Assembly (NCBI RefSeq): GCF_030272615.1
Contig: NC_081415.1
Span: 107,321,906 to 107,385,905 of the forward strand
Direction: 5' to 3'
Source of the DNA: Cryptomeria japonica
Lineage: Eukaryota > Streptophyta > Pinopsida > Cupressales > Cupressaceae
DNA length: 64,000 nucleotides
Within the stretch, counting starts at the first letter, position 1. Each line of letters starts with the position of its first letter. Shown one piece after another: positions 1 through 12,519 of the stretch. The position numbers and the translations under genes were made by a program. The notes under the pieces were generated by a model, which was not told the origin of the DNA, searched no databases, and saw only the letters and a program-made list of their open reading frames with translations.

Positions 1-1257
1 TTGAATTGTATACCAAAAAAATGAAATTCAATATTTTATCTAGGGAGAAAGAAGGAAAATTGACATAAATTAACATGAATAGGTTGTTGCATATTAGTTA
101 TGAAGTTTTAATAATGTATTTGAGATAGAAAAAATGAATGGAACCTATGACTAGAAACTGGGCATGTAAAGTTGAGAAAAAGTAGCTTTGAGTGAACCTA
201 TCCTGAAAATGTCGAATGTTAACAAAATAATTTTTTTTTAAGACTAAATGCTACTCAAAATCTAACCCAAAATTTTCACTAGAAATTCATTGGAAAAATT
301 AGTCTGGAATGAATGTGTTGTGCACTTTTTGCACTCACAAAAGCTAGATTTGATTGTCTATACCTATTATGTCCGAGTACAAAATTATAGCTCCTAAACC
401 TATCACCTACAAACAGAAAAAAAAAAAGAAGAAAGAAAGATGTTGTGATCACGGGTTTGGCTATGTCAAAACCTAGGTTTGTATAAATGAAATGAATTTG
501 AAATATAATAGAAATTTAAACTACTTGAGGGTAAACTGTTATACCTTGATAAGTCTTATTTTGAAGTCTTCATGTAAGATTGATGTTGTCTTGTGGGATC
601 TAGGATGTATTTATAGGATCTTGATCATGGATACCATCTTGAATGGTAAAATCATCAATATTTGACCTCTCTTTCAATGTCCTAAAGACACTTCATTTTT
701 AATGAGGTGGAATTCCTTGGTTTAAGTGCTTATTACTATTGAACTAAGAACATGTCATGTGATATTGGTATCTTTCATGCGTGATGTAGAACCCACACTC
801 TCATATTCACTCATTATATTTTTACAATAGAAGTCTCAATTGAATCATCCAATGCTCGTAGCCCAAGAATCTTCATGATACACCTAAATTTTAGATTTCT
901 TATCATTTCAACAAATAGTTGACATCTTATAGTCCCATTTAACTTCTAAAAACAAAATCCCCAAATATAGATAACATATCTTTCACAAGTACACTTTGGA
1001 ATATTAGCATCAACAATAGTCAAATACTTAGTCATTCTATGCAAAATTATAGGAGGTGTTGTGAAAGTTCAAGTTACCTCAACATTAGGGATGTGTGGAA
1101 AACCTTCAACTAGATATGAAAATGATGATTTACCTTAAAGTTGAGATGTAGAAGATGGTGTAAATCTAACACTTGATGTAAATGGTCATGTACTTGCAAC
1201 ATGAGATGTTGAAGATGTGTAACTCCAACATTTTATGTACTTGTAACATGAGATATA
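1..1257. other. AT-rich stretch, no gene seen
   Basis: No open frame with a recognisable domain is present on either strand. The last 120 bases hold loosely repeated phrases built on ATGAGATGTTGAAGATG (about 1140-1156, 1200-1219 and 1246-1256). They border the Copia insertion and continue in similar form beyond its right end at about 8880-8930, so the element landed in a short-repeat context. Confidence 0.5.
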
Positions 1258-2749
1258 TGTTAAGTTCTGATATCAATAGTAAATAAGATGAGAGGGGGGG
1301 TGAATAATACAAACTTAATAATCAATATATTCAACAGATTCAACCTCGGTAGCCTTAACAGACATATGTAACAAAAACTGTAAAATATGCAAACTCATAA
1401 ACAGATAACATCACAAATCATATAACACCAGATTTAACATGGAAACCCAAATAGGGAAAAACCACTATGGGATTTTGGACCCACTAAGAAATATACTCTT
1501 CTAGAGTATGCTCAGTTAAAAGCAAATCCTGTTAAAGATTACTTGCACATTGCTAGATGTGACCCGGTTAAGGGATTTCCCTCAGATCTGTTATGCTCTT
1601 CACTTTGTTAGAAGTGACCTTGTAAAAGGATTTCAAACACTCAATTAGAATGTCACCTTACTAGAGGATTTACAAATAAGACTATTAAGTCCACTCGGTT
1701 AAGAGATTTTCTATCACTTACAAAATAAACAACAGTAAAAATATATCTACAACTCTCCATCTTAAATGGTAAAGCAGATTCTTATTTGCTCAACACTGTC
1801 TAGTCATAGGACTTATCTTGTCCCTCTACTGGGCTCCCTACTTTGTTATTCAAATATGTCTTCAAGCTTTTGTGCTCGGTAATCACTATGTAGCATCCCT
1901 ATGCTTACACTTGCCTACATTCATTATTTATCAATGGTTCCTTATTTATAAACAATCTGCTAACCGCTTAATCTCCTTGATCACATTTCCCATGATCAAT
2001 CATAGCCATCAGATCTTCAAACTTAACTAGGTTCAATGTATCCTTCAATCTAAAAAATGTTTTACCTTGCCTTGGAACTTGCATTCCTTCCTTAAAACTT
2101 GTGCTAGGTTATTGCGGTTCAATCTACACTGTAGATCTTCCTCTTGTATTTACATTGTCGTAGATCCTTAGCAAACTTCATGCACGGCATAACAATCATT
2201 TAATCAACTCCAGCTCATTAGCATCCTTCATTAAATAATGCTTGTATTCATCCAATGTGTTCTGATACAGCTCAGTTGTTACTCGGTAAATACTAAACTT
2301 CACTCAGTAGACATTCCGCCTTCATTAACCTATATCGATAACCTTAGAGTTTACCGACTAGGTTCCTTAGGGTTTACTGACTAGGTTCTTTACTCAGTAA
2401 CATAGAATAGTATTTACACAACATATGTAGGATATCAAAACAATCAAAACAACATAATCTCATCATTGTCTAACTCGGTAATAGTTGCCCATTGAATAAC
2501 TCATTTATCCTCTTATTCATCACATTCTTTCTGTGTCACTTACCAACATCTTTATACTCATCAAATCATACTTCTTAAGATACGGCAACATCATACTGAG
2601 TCAGAAAATTAATTTCTTGACATCAATGACAAAATAATATTCTTAAGACAGTAAACATCCTTAATCAGTTATATCCATAATCATCAACAACCTTCTCAAT
2701 ATCCTTATTGAAATGCCAACAATCTCTCATTGTAATTGGAATGCCAACA
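1258..2749 (-). repeat. 3' LTR of the Copia element
   Basis: This 1492-bp repeat matches 7387-8869 along its full length with scattered substitutions. On the plus strand it starts TGTTAAGTTCTGAT and ends ATGCCAACA. It carries a 7-base G run at 1294-1300 and a conserved block around 1440-1486 containing GGGAAAAACCAC. The short open frame at 1818-2030 lies within the LTR and is not a gene. Confidence 0.93.
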
Positions 2750-2750
2750 A

Positions 2751-2761
2751 TCTCCCCCTTT
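2751..2761 (-). other. Polypurine tract of the Copia element
   Basis: Read on the minus strand this is AAAGGGGGAGA, immediately before the 3' LTR. In LTR retrotransposons such a tract primes plus-strand DNA synthesis. Position and composition fit exactly. Confidence 0.85.
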
Positions 2762-3136
2762 GGCATTGATGGAAAAACCAATTGATTTGAACTAATTGAT
2801 TTGGATTCAAATTGCTGTGAGATTCTGAAATGATGTCTTCTCCATGTAGTTTCCTCCTTCGGTCATTAGTCTTCTCCCCCATACATTAGACTTCTCCCCC
2901 TTTGACAACAATGCCAAAAAGTAAAAGAACTTAATACATGATTTCTTCCTCTGAGAAGTGATTTCCTTGCTGTTATAAATCAACTTAGTCTCAGTCAAAG
3001 CATTTGTCTTCAATTCCCGTTCCCTGTTTTGTTTCCTGCACACCCTTAAAAAAACCTCCTAAAGTGTGTAAATCAGCATCAACTCGTAAATAGTTATCCT
3101 GTTGAGTCACAGAATTGATGCTTTCACCAAACTCTG

Positions 3137-4192
3137 TCAATGAATAGAAGATAGGGGTAGGACCCCTAACTGACTTCTGAGATACTCAAAAGTGTCCCTT
3201 GGTAGTGGCTTGGTGAAGATATCTGCTATTTGTTCCTTTGTACTAACATACTCCAACACAACTTTCTTCTCTTGAACTTCTTCTCTAAGATAATGATACT
3301 TGATAGAGATGTGCTTTGTCTTAGAGTGCATAACAAGATTCTTTGAAATGTTAATGGCACTAGTATTATCATAGAATATAGTTATTGGCTCGGTAACTTT
3401 CTCATTTATGCCTTCCAACAGTTGTTTGATCCATGCTATATTGGTACAATTCAATGTTGCAACAACATACTTAGCTTCAACTATTGACTGTGAAATGCAA
3501 CCTTGTTTCTTGCTAAGCCAACTCACTAGTCTTTCTCCTAAAAAGAAAGCTCCTCCACTTGTGCTTTTCCTGTCATCAATGTTGCCTACCCAATCAGCAT
3601 CAGTATAAACTTTCAAATCAAAATCATTTCTCTTTTCATATACTAAGCCATAATCTTTAGTGCCTTTTAGGTATCTGAAAATTCTCTTGATTGCTGTCAT
3701 ATGTCTTTCCTTGGGATCTGCAGAGAATCTTGCAACAATACCTACTGCATGTGCCATATCCAGTCTACTGTGAACTACATATTGCAACTTTCCAATCATA
3801 GATCGGTAAAGTGTCTCATCAACAGATGCAGATTCATCATTCTTTGATAGTTTATAGTTGGTAGTCATAGTAGTACTTATAGGTTTAGAATCCTCCATTC
3901 CAAATTTCTTCAAGATTTCTTTTATGTACTTGGATTGAGTAATGAAAATCTCATCTTTCATTTGCAGTATCTCTAGACTTATAAAATACTTTATTTCACC
4001 GATTAATGACATCTCAAATTCTTTGCATATTTCATTTCCAAAGTTCTTGCATAAAGAGTCATTTCCACAAAAAATAATATCATCAAAAAATATGGCTGAG
4101 ATCAGTATCCTATTGTCCTCATCATGCTTCATATACATGTTACTATTTTCACTTGTTCTTATAAAACCAATCTTGATTAAATAAGAATGCAA
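3137..4192 (-). pseudogene. pol: Copia reverse transcriptase C-terminal part and RNase H
   Basis: This 351-codon open segment is the last part of the Copia polyprotein. Residues 1-110 are the end of the reverse transcriptase, with the catalytic box reading FFDD at 35-38 where Copia enzymes normally have YVDD. Residues about 190-350 are RNase H, recognised by TDADWVGNIDDRKSTSG and the closing ADIFTKPLP. The RNase H SxxEAEY motif reads IVEAKY here. It continues in frame from the segment at 4256-4690, interrupted only by a TAG at 4256-4258. The methionine at 4192 is internal and not a true start. Both altered catalytic motifs suggest decay beyond the stops. Confidence 0.93.
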
Positions 4193-4255
4193 CCTCTCAT
4201 ACCATGCTCTAGGTGCTTGCTTTACACCATATAATGCTTTGTTCAGCTTACATAC

Positions 4256-4690
4256 CTAATCTTTATTCTCTTCTTCAACAAATCCTTCAGGTTGTTCAAT
4301 AAAAACTTCTTCTTCTAATATACCATTCAGAAATGCAGATTTGACATCCATTTTATATACCTTGAAATTCTTGTAAGTAGCAGAAGCCAACATTGTTCTT
4401 ACTCCCTCAAGTATTTCTATAGGTGCAAAAGTCTCACCATAATCAATTCCTTCTTCTTGAGCATAACCTTTGCAAACTAGTCTTTCTTTATTTCGAATGA
4501 CCTCACCTTTTTCATTTAGCTTGTTTCTGAAAATCCACTTTGTACCGATTACATTTTTGTCCTTCGGTCTTGGCACCAGTGTCCATGTGTCATTCTTCTT
4601 GATTTGATCAATCTCTTCTATCATAGCATCTATCCAATATTCACTGTTAAATGCCTCTTTTACTATTCTCAGTTCAAATTCAGATATCAC
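4256..4690 (-). pseudogene. pol: Copia reverse transcriptase N-terminal part
   Basis: Residues about 10-140 match the start of the Copia reverse transcriptase (RVT_2 family): WIDAMIEEIDQI, then GTKWIFRNKLNEKGE, VCKGYAQEEGIDYGETFAP, and the first catalytic aspartate in YKMDVKSAFLNG. It is in a different frame from the integrase segment to its right, so a frameshift lies near 4690. A TAG stop at 4256-4258 ends it. Reading through that stop continues directly into VCKLNKALYGVKQAPRAWYE, the usual next Copia motif, so the break is a single point change. Confidence 0.92.
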
Positions 4691-4748
4691 ACGTGTTCTA
4701 TCTCAGTTTGTTCCTTGTCATCACTGGATCATCCTTATCTCCTATAAT

Positions 4749-5951
4749 CTAACTTGATGCATGACTCCTTCTGACATACTTGGCTAATACAGGCTCGGTA
4801 GGCTCTGTATGATCTCCTTCATCACTCGATAACTGGATATTCTCTTCATTTCCTTCAGTAGCTTTGTCGGTAGGACTTCTCGGTTGAACATAGACAAATT
4901 CTTCATAATCTTCTGGTTCCTTGGAATTTCCTTCATCATTTCTTTCTGCAAATTCATCAATTTTCATGTTTGCACTTTCTACTATTTTGTTAGATGATTT
5001 GATCAAACATTTAATTGCTTTGCTTCTAGAAGAATAACCTAGAAATGTTCCTTCTTCACTTTTCTTATCAAACTTTCCATTTCTATCATCTTTGTGAACA
5101 TAGCATCTACTTCCAAAGATTTTAAAGTAACTTACATTAGGTTTCTTATCATACCAGATTTCATATGGTGTCTTCAAGGTTCCTTTCTTCAATTGTACTC
5201 GGTTCAGGGTGTAAACTGTTGTGCTTATTGCTTCTCTCCAAAATGTTTGAGGTACCCTCTTTTCTATCATCAGGGTTCTTGCACAATCTACAATAGATCG
5301 ATTCCTCCTTTCAGCTATCCCATTCTGCTGTGGAGTTCTTGGGGCAGATACTTGTCTCTTTATACCATGATCATTGCAGAATAAGTTAAATTCATCATAA
5401 GTAAACTCTCCTCCTCTATCAGATCTAAGACATTTCAGTTGTCTTCCTGTTTCATTTTCAACTCTTGCCTTGTACCATTTAAACATTTGAAAAGCTTCTG
5501 ATTTTTCTTTCAAAAACATAACTGACATCATCCTTGAGTAATCATCTGCAAATAATATGAAATATTTATTACCATAATAACTTTGAACTTTCATAGGACC
5601 ACAAAGATCAGTGTGCACAAGATCTAAAATTCCCTTAGAAGTGTAGGACTTACTTGTAAAGCTTGATCTGGTCATCTTACCCATCTGGCATCCTCGGCAC
5701 ATAGCATTCTGAGGTTTTTCCAAGATCGATAGACCTCTTGCTCGGTGCTTCTTACTTATTTTGATCAGATTATCAAAATTGACATGACAAAACCTTTTAT
5801 GCCATAACCAGGTATCTTCTATCTTAGCATATAGACAATTGTCCCGAGTTGAGTCAAGATGAAATGTATTAACTCTTGTTTGAGTCCCGGTAGCAGCTAA
5901 CTTTCCATGTTTGTCATGAACTTTGACAATTCCCTTCTGAAATTCTATTCG
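4749..5951 (-). pseudogene. int: Copia integrase
   Basis: Starting just after the TAA at 5952, the frame stays open to 4749. It begins with the GAG-pre-integrase zinc finger (WHKRFCH and the CRGC pair) and continues into the integrase core. Counting from the methionine at 5723, the catalytic triad is Asp39 (HTDLCGP), Asp102 (SDRGGEF) and Glu138 (NGIAERRN). The last two have 35 residues between them, the classical DD35E arrangement. The C-terminal part is acidic and low in complexity (about 250-310) before the TAG that ends it. All three catalytic residues survive, but the frame lacks an intact upstream or downstream partner. Confidence 0.93.
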
Positions 5952-6530
5952 TTATCCTGTATTGTTTAGTTGTGCTACACTCAACAAATTGTATTTCAAA
6001 CCTTCAACCCAATATACATCATTACATTTAGCATTGTCAAGAAGTGTTATGGATCCTTTACCTCTTACTAGACATGGTGCATCATTACCAAATCTTACAT
6101 AGACTCCATCATAATCTTCTAATTTAACAAACTTGTGTTTATCACCTGTCATGTGATGTGAGCATCCACTATCTATGATCCAAGAATCATTAGTATTTAT
6201 GTGAGATATTAAAGCTTTTTCTTCATACCTTTCTTCATCTGATCCATCTTTGATAGCCACATAAACAACTTTCTTTGTTTCAGTTTCATCAGATTTATCA
6301 TCATTGGATTCCTCATCAGCTATTAGGCATGTCTTTCTATCCCTTCTTCTGAAGTCTTGGTGTCCTCTATAATGATTATCTTTCTGTCTGTCATCTCGAT
6401 ATTCTCTCTTTTTAGTAGAATCTTTGTTAGGACAGTTAGAAGCCAAATGTCCTATCTTATCACAATTGAAACATTTTAAAGGTAGCTTTCCTTTATATTT
6501 ACCTTTGCCTCTCGGTAACCTTCTTGCCAA
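5952..6530 (-). pseudogene. gag-pro: Copia Gag zinc knuckle and aspartic protease
   Basis: Residues 19-32 form a CX2CX4HX4C nucleocapsid knuckle (CFNCDKIGHLASNC), preceded by a basic stretch. Residues 114-130 carry the aspartic protease active site in the Copia form DSGCSHHMTG. The segment is in the same frame as Gag upstream, separated by one TAA, and as integrase downstream, separated by another TAA at 5952-5954. The ancestral polyprotein was therefore continuous here. Confidence 0.93.
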
Positions 6531-6572
6531 TAGTGCTTCAAACTCTTCTTGCTTTCTGATTTCCTCATATAG

Positions 6573-7322
6573 TTAGTGTACTTCTTCCATATTTTTGCAA
6601 AATATTTCACTTGCTCCACTGTGATTTCCTTTAGAGTACTTATTCATTCTATCATTGTAGTCATTAGATTCACCAATATGAAAAGAACTAAATGTAGATT
6701 CAACTTTATTTACCGAAGACCCACTATTATCAAAATTACTTAACTCAAATGCATGTAGCATACCGATAGTAGCATCCAAAGAAACTAGAATGTTAGGTAT
6801 AGACCTTAATTCATTGATTGCAGAGACTCGAATGGCATAAACGGGTAGAAGGGTTCTCAACAACTTACTTGTTACATCCTTTTCTTCAATAGTTCCTCCT
6901 GCTCCTTTGATTTGATTGACAGTTTCCTTTAACCTTGTACTATGCTGGGTTATGTTCTCACCTTCATTCATTCTCATAGATTCAAGTTTTCCTCTTAGAA
7001 TATCCACTTTTGCTCTTTGAACATGTTCATCACCACCATACACAGATATGAGCTTAGTCCACATTGCCTTAGCATCAATATAGCCTTCCAAATCATTGAA
7101 CTCTGAGTCGGTCAATGCAGATGTTATTTCAATCATTGCTTGAATATGTTCTTGCTTTGCCTTTATCTCTTCCAATGTCATTGGGAAGGTTCTCAGTGCA
7201 ACGTAATCATTCTCCAGATAATATACAACATATTCTCCAATTCCTGATAGATGCAGCTTCATCCTTTTCTGCCATGTAGAGAAACTTGACTTGTTCAGCT
7301 TTGGTGCATCCCTCTTATACAT
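6573..7322 (-). pseudogene. gag: Copia Gag capsid region
   Basis: This 249-codon segment starts 50 bases after the primer-binding site and has the usual Copia Gag (UBN2-type) features: LNKSSFSTWQKRMKLHLSG near the start, then MWTKLISVYGGDEHVQRAKV and the helical KLESMRMNEGENI region. Its ATG at 7322 is the plausible polyprotein start. It ends at an in-frame TAA (6573-6575). Read past that stop, the same frame continues without a break into the zinc-knuckle segment. Confidence 0.9.
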
Positions 7323-7367
7323 CTTTGGATCTTTGCCTCAAGTGCCTTTAAACTTTACTTCCAGAGT

Positions 7368-7384
7368 CCAAGGCTCTGATACCA
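7368..7384 (-). other. Primer-binding site, initiator-Met tRNA type
   Basis: On the minus strand the bases read TGGTATCAGAGCCTTGG, which begins with the standard plant initiator-Met tRNA primer-binding sequence. It sits two bases inside the 5' LTR, as expected for Copia elements. Confidence 0.9.
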
Positions 7385-7386
7385 AT

Positions 7387-8869
7387 TGTTAAGTTCTGAT
7401 GCCAATAGTAAATAACATGAGAGGGGGGGGGGGGGGGGTGAATCATACAAACTTGATAATCAATATATTCAATGGATTCAACCTTGGTAGCCTTAACAGA
7501 CATATGTAACCAAAACTATAAAATATAACATCACAAAGCATATAACACCAGATTTAATTTGGAAACCCAAATAGGAAAAAACCACTATGGGATTTCGGAC
7601 CCACTAGGAAATATACTCTTCTAGAGTATGCTCGGCTAAAAGAAAATCTTGTTAAAGATTACAAACACATTGCTAGATGTGATCCAGTTAAGGGATTTCC
7701 CTCATATCTATTAGGATCTTCACTTTGTTAGAAGTGACCTTGTCAAAGGATTTCAAACACTCAATCAGAATGTCACCTTGCTAGAGGATTTACAAATAAG
7801 ACTGTTAAGTCCACTTTGTTAAGAGATTTTCTATCACTTACAAAATAAACAACAGCAAAAATATATCTGCAACTTTACATCTAAAACGTTAAAGCAGATT
7901 CTTATTTGATCAACACTGTCTAGTCATAGGACTTATCTTGTCCCTCTGCTGGGCTCCCTACTCTATTATTCGAATAGGTCTTCAAGCTTTTGTGCTCAGT
8001 AATCACTATGTAGGATCCCTGTGCTTACACTTACCCACATTCATTGTTTATCAACAATTCCATATTTATAAACAATATGCTAACCACTTAATCTCCTTGA
8101 TCACATTTCCCATGATCAATCATAGCCATCAGATCTTCAAACATGACTAGGTTCAATGTATCCTTTGATCTAAAAAATGTTTTACCTCACCTTGGAACTT
8201 GCATTCCTTCCTTGGAACTTGTGCTAGGTTATTGCAGTTCAATCTGTGTTGTAGATCTTCCTCTTGTATTTACATTGCCATAGATCCTTAACAAACTTCA
8301 TGCACAACATACCAATTATTTAATCAACTCTAGCTCATTAGCATCCTTCATTAAATAATGCTTGTATTCATCCAATGCATTCTGATACAGCTCGGTTGTT
8401 ACTCAGTAAATACTAAACTTCACTCAGTAGACATTCCGCCTTCACTAACCAATATCGATAACCTTAGAGTTTACCGACTAGGTTCCTTAGGCTTTACCAA
8501 CTAGGTTCTTTACTCGGTAACATAGAATAGTATTTACACAGCATATCTAGGATATGAAAACAATCAAAACAACATAATCTCATCATTGTCTAACTCAATA
8601 ATAGTTGCCCATTGAAAAACTCATTTCTCCCCTTATTCATTACATTCTTTCTGTGTCACTTACCGACATCTTTATACTCATCAAATCATACTTCTTAAGA
8701 TATGGCAACATCATACTGAGTCAAAAAATCAATTTCTTTACATCTATGACAAAATAATATTATTAAGACAATAAACATCCTTAATCAGTTATATCCATAA
8801 TCATCAACAACCTTCTCAATATCCTTATTGAAATGCCAACAATCTCCTATTGTAATTGGAATGCTAGCA
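7387..8869 (-). repeat. 5' LTR of the Copia element
   Basis: This 1483-bp partner of the LTR at 1258-2749 differs from it by many substitutions, so the insertion is old. Its G run (7423-7438) is 16 bases long against 7 in the other LTR. The open frame at 7938-8150 corresponds to the one at 1818-2030 and is only LTR sequence. Confidence 0.93.
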
Positions 8870-9313
8870 ATATCGAAGAAGGTCTGCATTCAACATGAGA
8901 GATTGTAGATTGTGTGCCTTCAACTTGCCTTGTGCTAGATGACATCCCCAAAACTTCATGATTCAGTTATGTTATTGCAAGGAGGGTTTGTATCTAATGG
9001 CTTTGTGATTCCAACTTCACATCTCTCTTAAATTGCATGTATTTTTCATGTTCATCTTGAATAGACATGTCTTCTTCTATGGTTTTCAATTTCCACCCTT
9101 CATGAAGTCATTTCACTCTTTCTTTATTTTTGTATTCTTGGCTTCATGGTCATCTAATGTTAGAATATTTCCTCATTTCCTTAGCATGATTACACGTATG
9201 CACATAAGGCATAGAGGTTAGTTCATAAATTCAATACAAGAGTCATAAACTATTTAGGAGAGTTATGTGGAAAATTAGGATAGACATATAAAATCATTAG
9301 GGTTGTCCCAATC

Positions 9314-9374
9314 AATGTAGGGTGATCATAGCTTCTTTGAGACTTCCCTAATGAAGCTATGATTATCCTACATT
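9314..9374. repeat. Near-perfect hairpin, 22-bp arms
   Basis: Arms at 9314-9335 and 9353-9374 are reverse complements with two mismatches, around a 17-base loop. The right arm is also the first copy of the 40-bp tandem unit that follows. Confidence 0.75.
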
Positions 9375-9470
9375 CATTAGGACAATACCAATGAAGCTAT
9401 GTTTATCCTACATTCATTACCACTATCCTAATGAAGTTTTGACAATCATAGCTTTGTTTCAAACCTAATG
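9346..9470. repeat. 40-bp tandem repeat, about three copies
   Basis: The phrase ATGAAGCTAT starts at 9351 and 9391 and, degenerate, at 9431, giving a 40-base period. The first two units are close to identical and the third has decayed. Confidence 0.7.
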
Positions 9471-10459
9471 AATATCTAGGACAATAATAGATTCATTTGG
9501 ACTATCCTAATGGACCTACAATATTGAGTATAGAAACTACATGGTGTGGCAGTAATTCTTTCATCTCATTGTAAGTTTACTCTGTCCAATTTATCAAAAC
9601 TCTTACAAGTACATATAAGCATGAAATTCTAAAATGTTAGAAAGATTCGAGAAACTCTATAGGTGAATGTCTCTTTGGTACCTTAATATGCATGCAAATT
9701 GAAATGTGTTTGAAATTTGATAGCTGGTGCATATATTTGTTTATGCTAAGATATAATTTTTTATTTGGATTTCTAACATGAATGTTAGAAATCAAAATAA
9801 AAAGAAATATCTTAGACATGTTTTATTCTTAGACATGAATGGATTAGATTTAAATTCTTAGATGCTTTTTATTCAAAAGACAATTTTTTTTTTTTGGTGT
9901 GCTCTCTATTATATTTTCACATATTTCAATGAAAAAAAAAATACCATGATGACGTTAAGCTATCCAACCATATTTTGAAACAAATTACATTTTTAGAAAT
10001 AGGATTCCATTCTACACAATTTTTTTTAAAATTAATTTCGGATTAGTTTTAAAAAAATTGGGTTGGGGAGGGGGGAGGGCGGGGATGCTAAAATTTATGT
10101 TGTTTAGGATGTGCCTAGTTCAAAAGTTAGTAAAAAATTATATATTCATTGCAAAATTTTCAAAAAATATTAAATAAACTAGATCGTGTTACCTAATTTA
10201 TCTCTGGAGCAATTTTTGAAATCTTAAAAAAAAAATTAATGTTTTAAGGGGAGCACACCTGGTGCTATGTTATGTTTTCCTTAAAAAAATAGGAACACTT
10301 TGTGTGCTCTCTCTTTTTGAAGCTATTAAACTCCACAATTTAAAAAAAAAATAGCGAACTAAAACTCTTGTTCTTGTTGCATCTTCAAATTTTGAGTAAC
10401 AATATTAATTTTATTGTTGAAGTTTAGACTTTTCTGATTTTAGAAAAAAAATGGCATCT

Positions 10460-12500
10460 CAAGACCCCTTTTTGGTCCCTAATCTTGGCGCACTTACCCA
10501 TGCAGGGTTCCCCTAATTCTACCAACCTTGCGTAATGTCTTGAAGGAAAGTAGATCCGAAATCCACATAAGTTGAAACTTAAAGGAGATATTTTTTAGAG
10601 ATAGTTAACCAATTACCACCCATCGAATAGGAAGATATCAAAAACATGTATAATCACTCCTCTATAGCCTCTTCTACACATTTTCTATGATTCCAAGTAA
10701 ACAAACTATTAGTAGGCTTTATCAACTACTTCATGCAATCAATAGTGCATCTCAAAGTCTTGTAGAAGGATCAAGCCTAAGATTTCCTTCCCTTTTCACA
10801 CCCAGACTAGAAGCTTAATTAAGAAACCCTACTTGGATCCAAGGGAATAAAGGGGAAATAGAATGGACATATCTTATATGAGACCAATGCAAGAATTTTA
10901 CCATACGATCTATTGGAGCATAAACCTTACCGACAAGGAGATTCTCACCAAATTCACAACTAGAAACAACCATAGAGATAGAAGTCCTACTAGAAATCCA
11001 CCAAAATGGCACAAGATTATATGGATCCCAAAGGCAATTCAAACCCCTTGAGCTACCTTGAGTCCCATTGCAATGATATTGAGTTTGAGGCTAAATTATG
11101 GACACCTTAATTATCATACCATCAATCGATAACTTATTTTCCTAAATAAGGATAATGCTAGGAGAATAAGATCTTATCATCTTGAATAGCCTTTTTGTGT
11201 AGGGATTCTATTCAACCACCTTACATTTCATGATAGGAAAATCATTTCAAAGGTTGAGTTAAATGCGAGTCAATAGTTTTCATAGAGCTAAATTCAACCA
11301 ATATCTCAACAATTAACTTTACCTTTTCCTTATCTTTCTTCATACCCACCTTAGGAGGTATCTTAGGAGCACCATTTTTAAGAGACTTTTTTGTACTCTT
11401 GATATAGGTGAGGTTCTCTTACTTTACTAACATCCTAAAAAAAATTCTCTAAATTAGTCACTGAATTGGTGAAACCTAGACAATATTTAACTTATTTTCC
11501 TTCACCTATCCTAAAGTCACTAGAAGTAAACAATGGGATATCTATGTCCATGTGAGCATCTAAATCTCCTTTTTTTGAATTAACCAAAATAATACTGTCC
11601 TTTTTAACATCTATATAACCTATCCCCATAGGTACTTGGCCAATGGGAAAACCTACAATAGTCTCATCGAATTAGTCTACGTCATCCATAGCATCATATC
11701 TATTAAACACCTGATTAGACTAGCTATGCTTTAGATTTATTTTCTATCCTCTTCTATTATTATGGATTTTAATTGGGATGAAACTCTTTTTATCTTCCAC
11801 CCTAAGAGCTTTCCATTTCTCCTCTTTTGGTTGTGTGGAAGGTAATCCTTGATTGTAAGACACTCAAATTTAGGTTTGGGACACATCCTTTACAAAAGAC
11901 CATATTTTTGAGAGATCCAACATATACCAAGGAAGAGTTTAATAGTATATCTATTGCATCTATTAAGTGGACCCTAGTTTAATTTCCATATAATCTTGTA
12001 AAGTCCTACTTAAATTGATCTCAATAGAAACATGTGCATAAGAAAATAGCTTTTTGTTCATAGTTCATTGTGATGGTCTCATTGGTTCGCTAAGCAACAA
12101 TGCAACCAAATGAAAAATGTCATGACTCTAGGATTCTAGTAAACACCATGGTAGTCAGACTCAAATTGGAACTCTTGATTCCGATTTCTCTGTAGGGTTG
12201 AAACTAACATGCCATGGCTTAATTTAAAAATCAACTTGATTATAAAAGTAAGTCCCTCCTTCAAAATCCTTATTTCTATCTGACATGCTTGAAAGACCAC
12301 CAAAAGATAATTGTTTGCAGCCAACATAACATTTATTTCTCCATCTAGGTTCCATGTGCATCAAGCCCATGATTGTAAAATATGTAGAGAAACCCAAAAA
12401 CCTATGAAATTATAGCTCAATGAATGATTTGTCAAATAGTTAACATTACCCTTCAACTAAGTAGGTTGAATCACCAGCACCAATGTGGCCTGCAATGTTC
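10460..12500 (-). mobile_element. LINE, 5' half only (ORF1-like and endonuclease)
   Basis: Read on the minus strand this is the front half of a plant LINE. At 12136-12327 lies a DUF4283-like stretch typical of plant LINE ORF1 (LVVFQACQIEIRILKEG then FIIKLIF). At 10815-11042 is an apurinic-type endonuclease piece with WWISSRTSISMVV, VYAPID and PLFPWIQVG. At about 10660-10710 is the endonuclease C-terminal FTWNHRKC, followed after a stop by LYMFLI. No reverse transcriptase follows, so the element is truncated or its second half has been displaced. Boundaries are approximate and all frames are broken. Confidence 0.7.
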
Positions 12501-12519
12501 CCGTACTAGCAATACGAGA

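Larger units (their letters stand above)
1258..8869 (-). mobile_element. Ty1/Copia LTR retrotransposon, full length, decayed
   Basis: Two direct repeats of about 1.49 kb (1258-2749 and 7387-8869) begin TG and end CA and enclose a 4.6-kb interior read on the minus strand. The interior holds, in Copia order, Gag, CCHC knuckle, aspartic protease, integrase, reverse transcriptase and RNase H. A primer-binding site lies next to the right LTR and a polypurine tract next to the left LTR, which confirms the orientation. The flanks ATATA (1253-1257) and ATATC (8870-8874) are a probable 5-bp target duplication with one change. Several in-frame stops and one frameshift show that this copy cannot encode its polyprotein. 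Identification as Copia is firm from domain order. Confidence 0.95.
8870..10459. other. Non-coding stretch, unclassified
   Basis: No coding region with recognisable content. It contains the hairpin and 40-bp repeat listed separately, several A or T runs, and a G-rich spot at about 10063-10085. The short frames at 9033-9221 (plus) and 9637-9819 (minus) show no domain. Confidence 0.5.

Noticed and set aside
1818-2030. 70-codon protein, repeated at 7938-8150
   Set aside because: Both lie inside LTRs at the same place; the similarity reflects LTR identity and not coding constraint.
9346-9470. CRISPR-like repeat array
   Set aside because: The period is constant with no unique spacers, and the sequence is eukaryotic.
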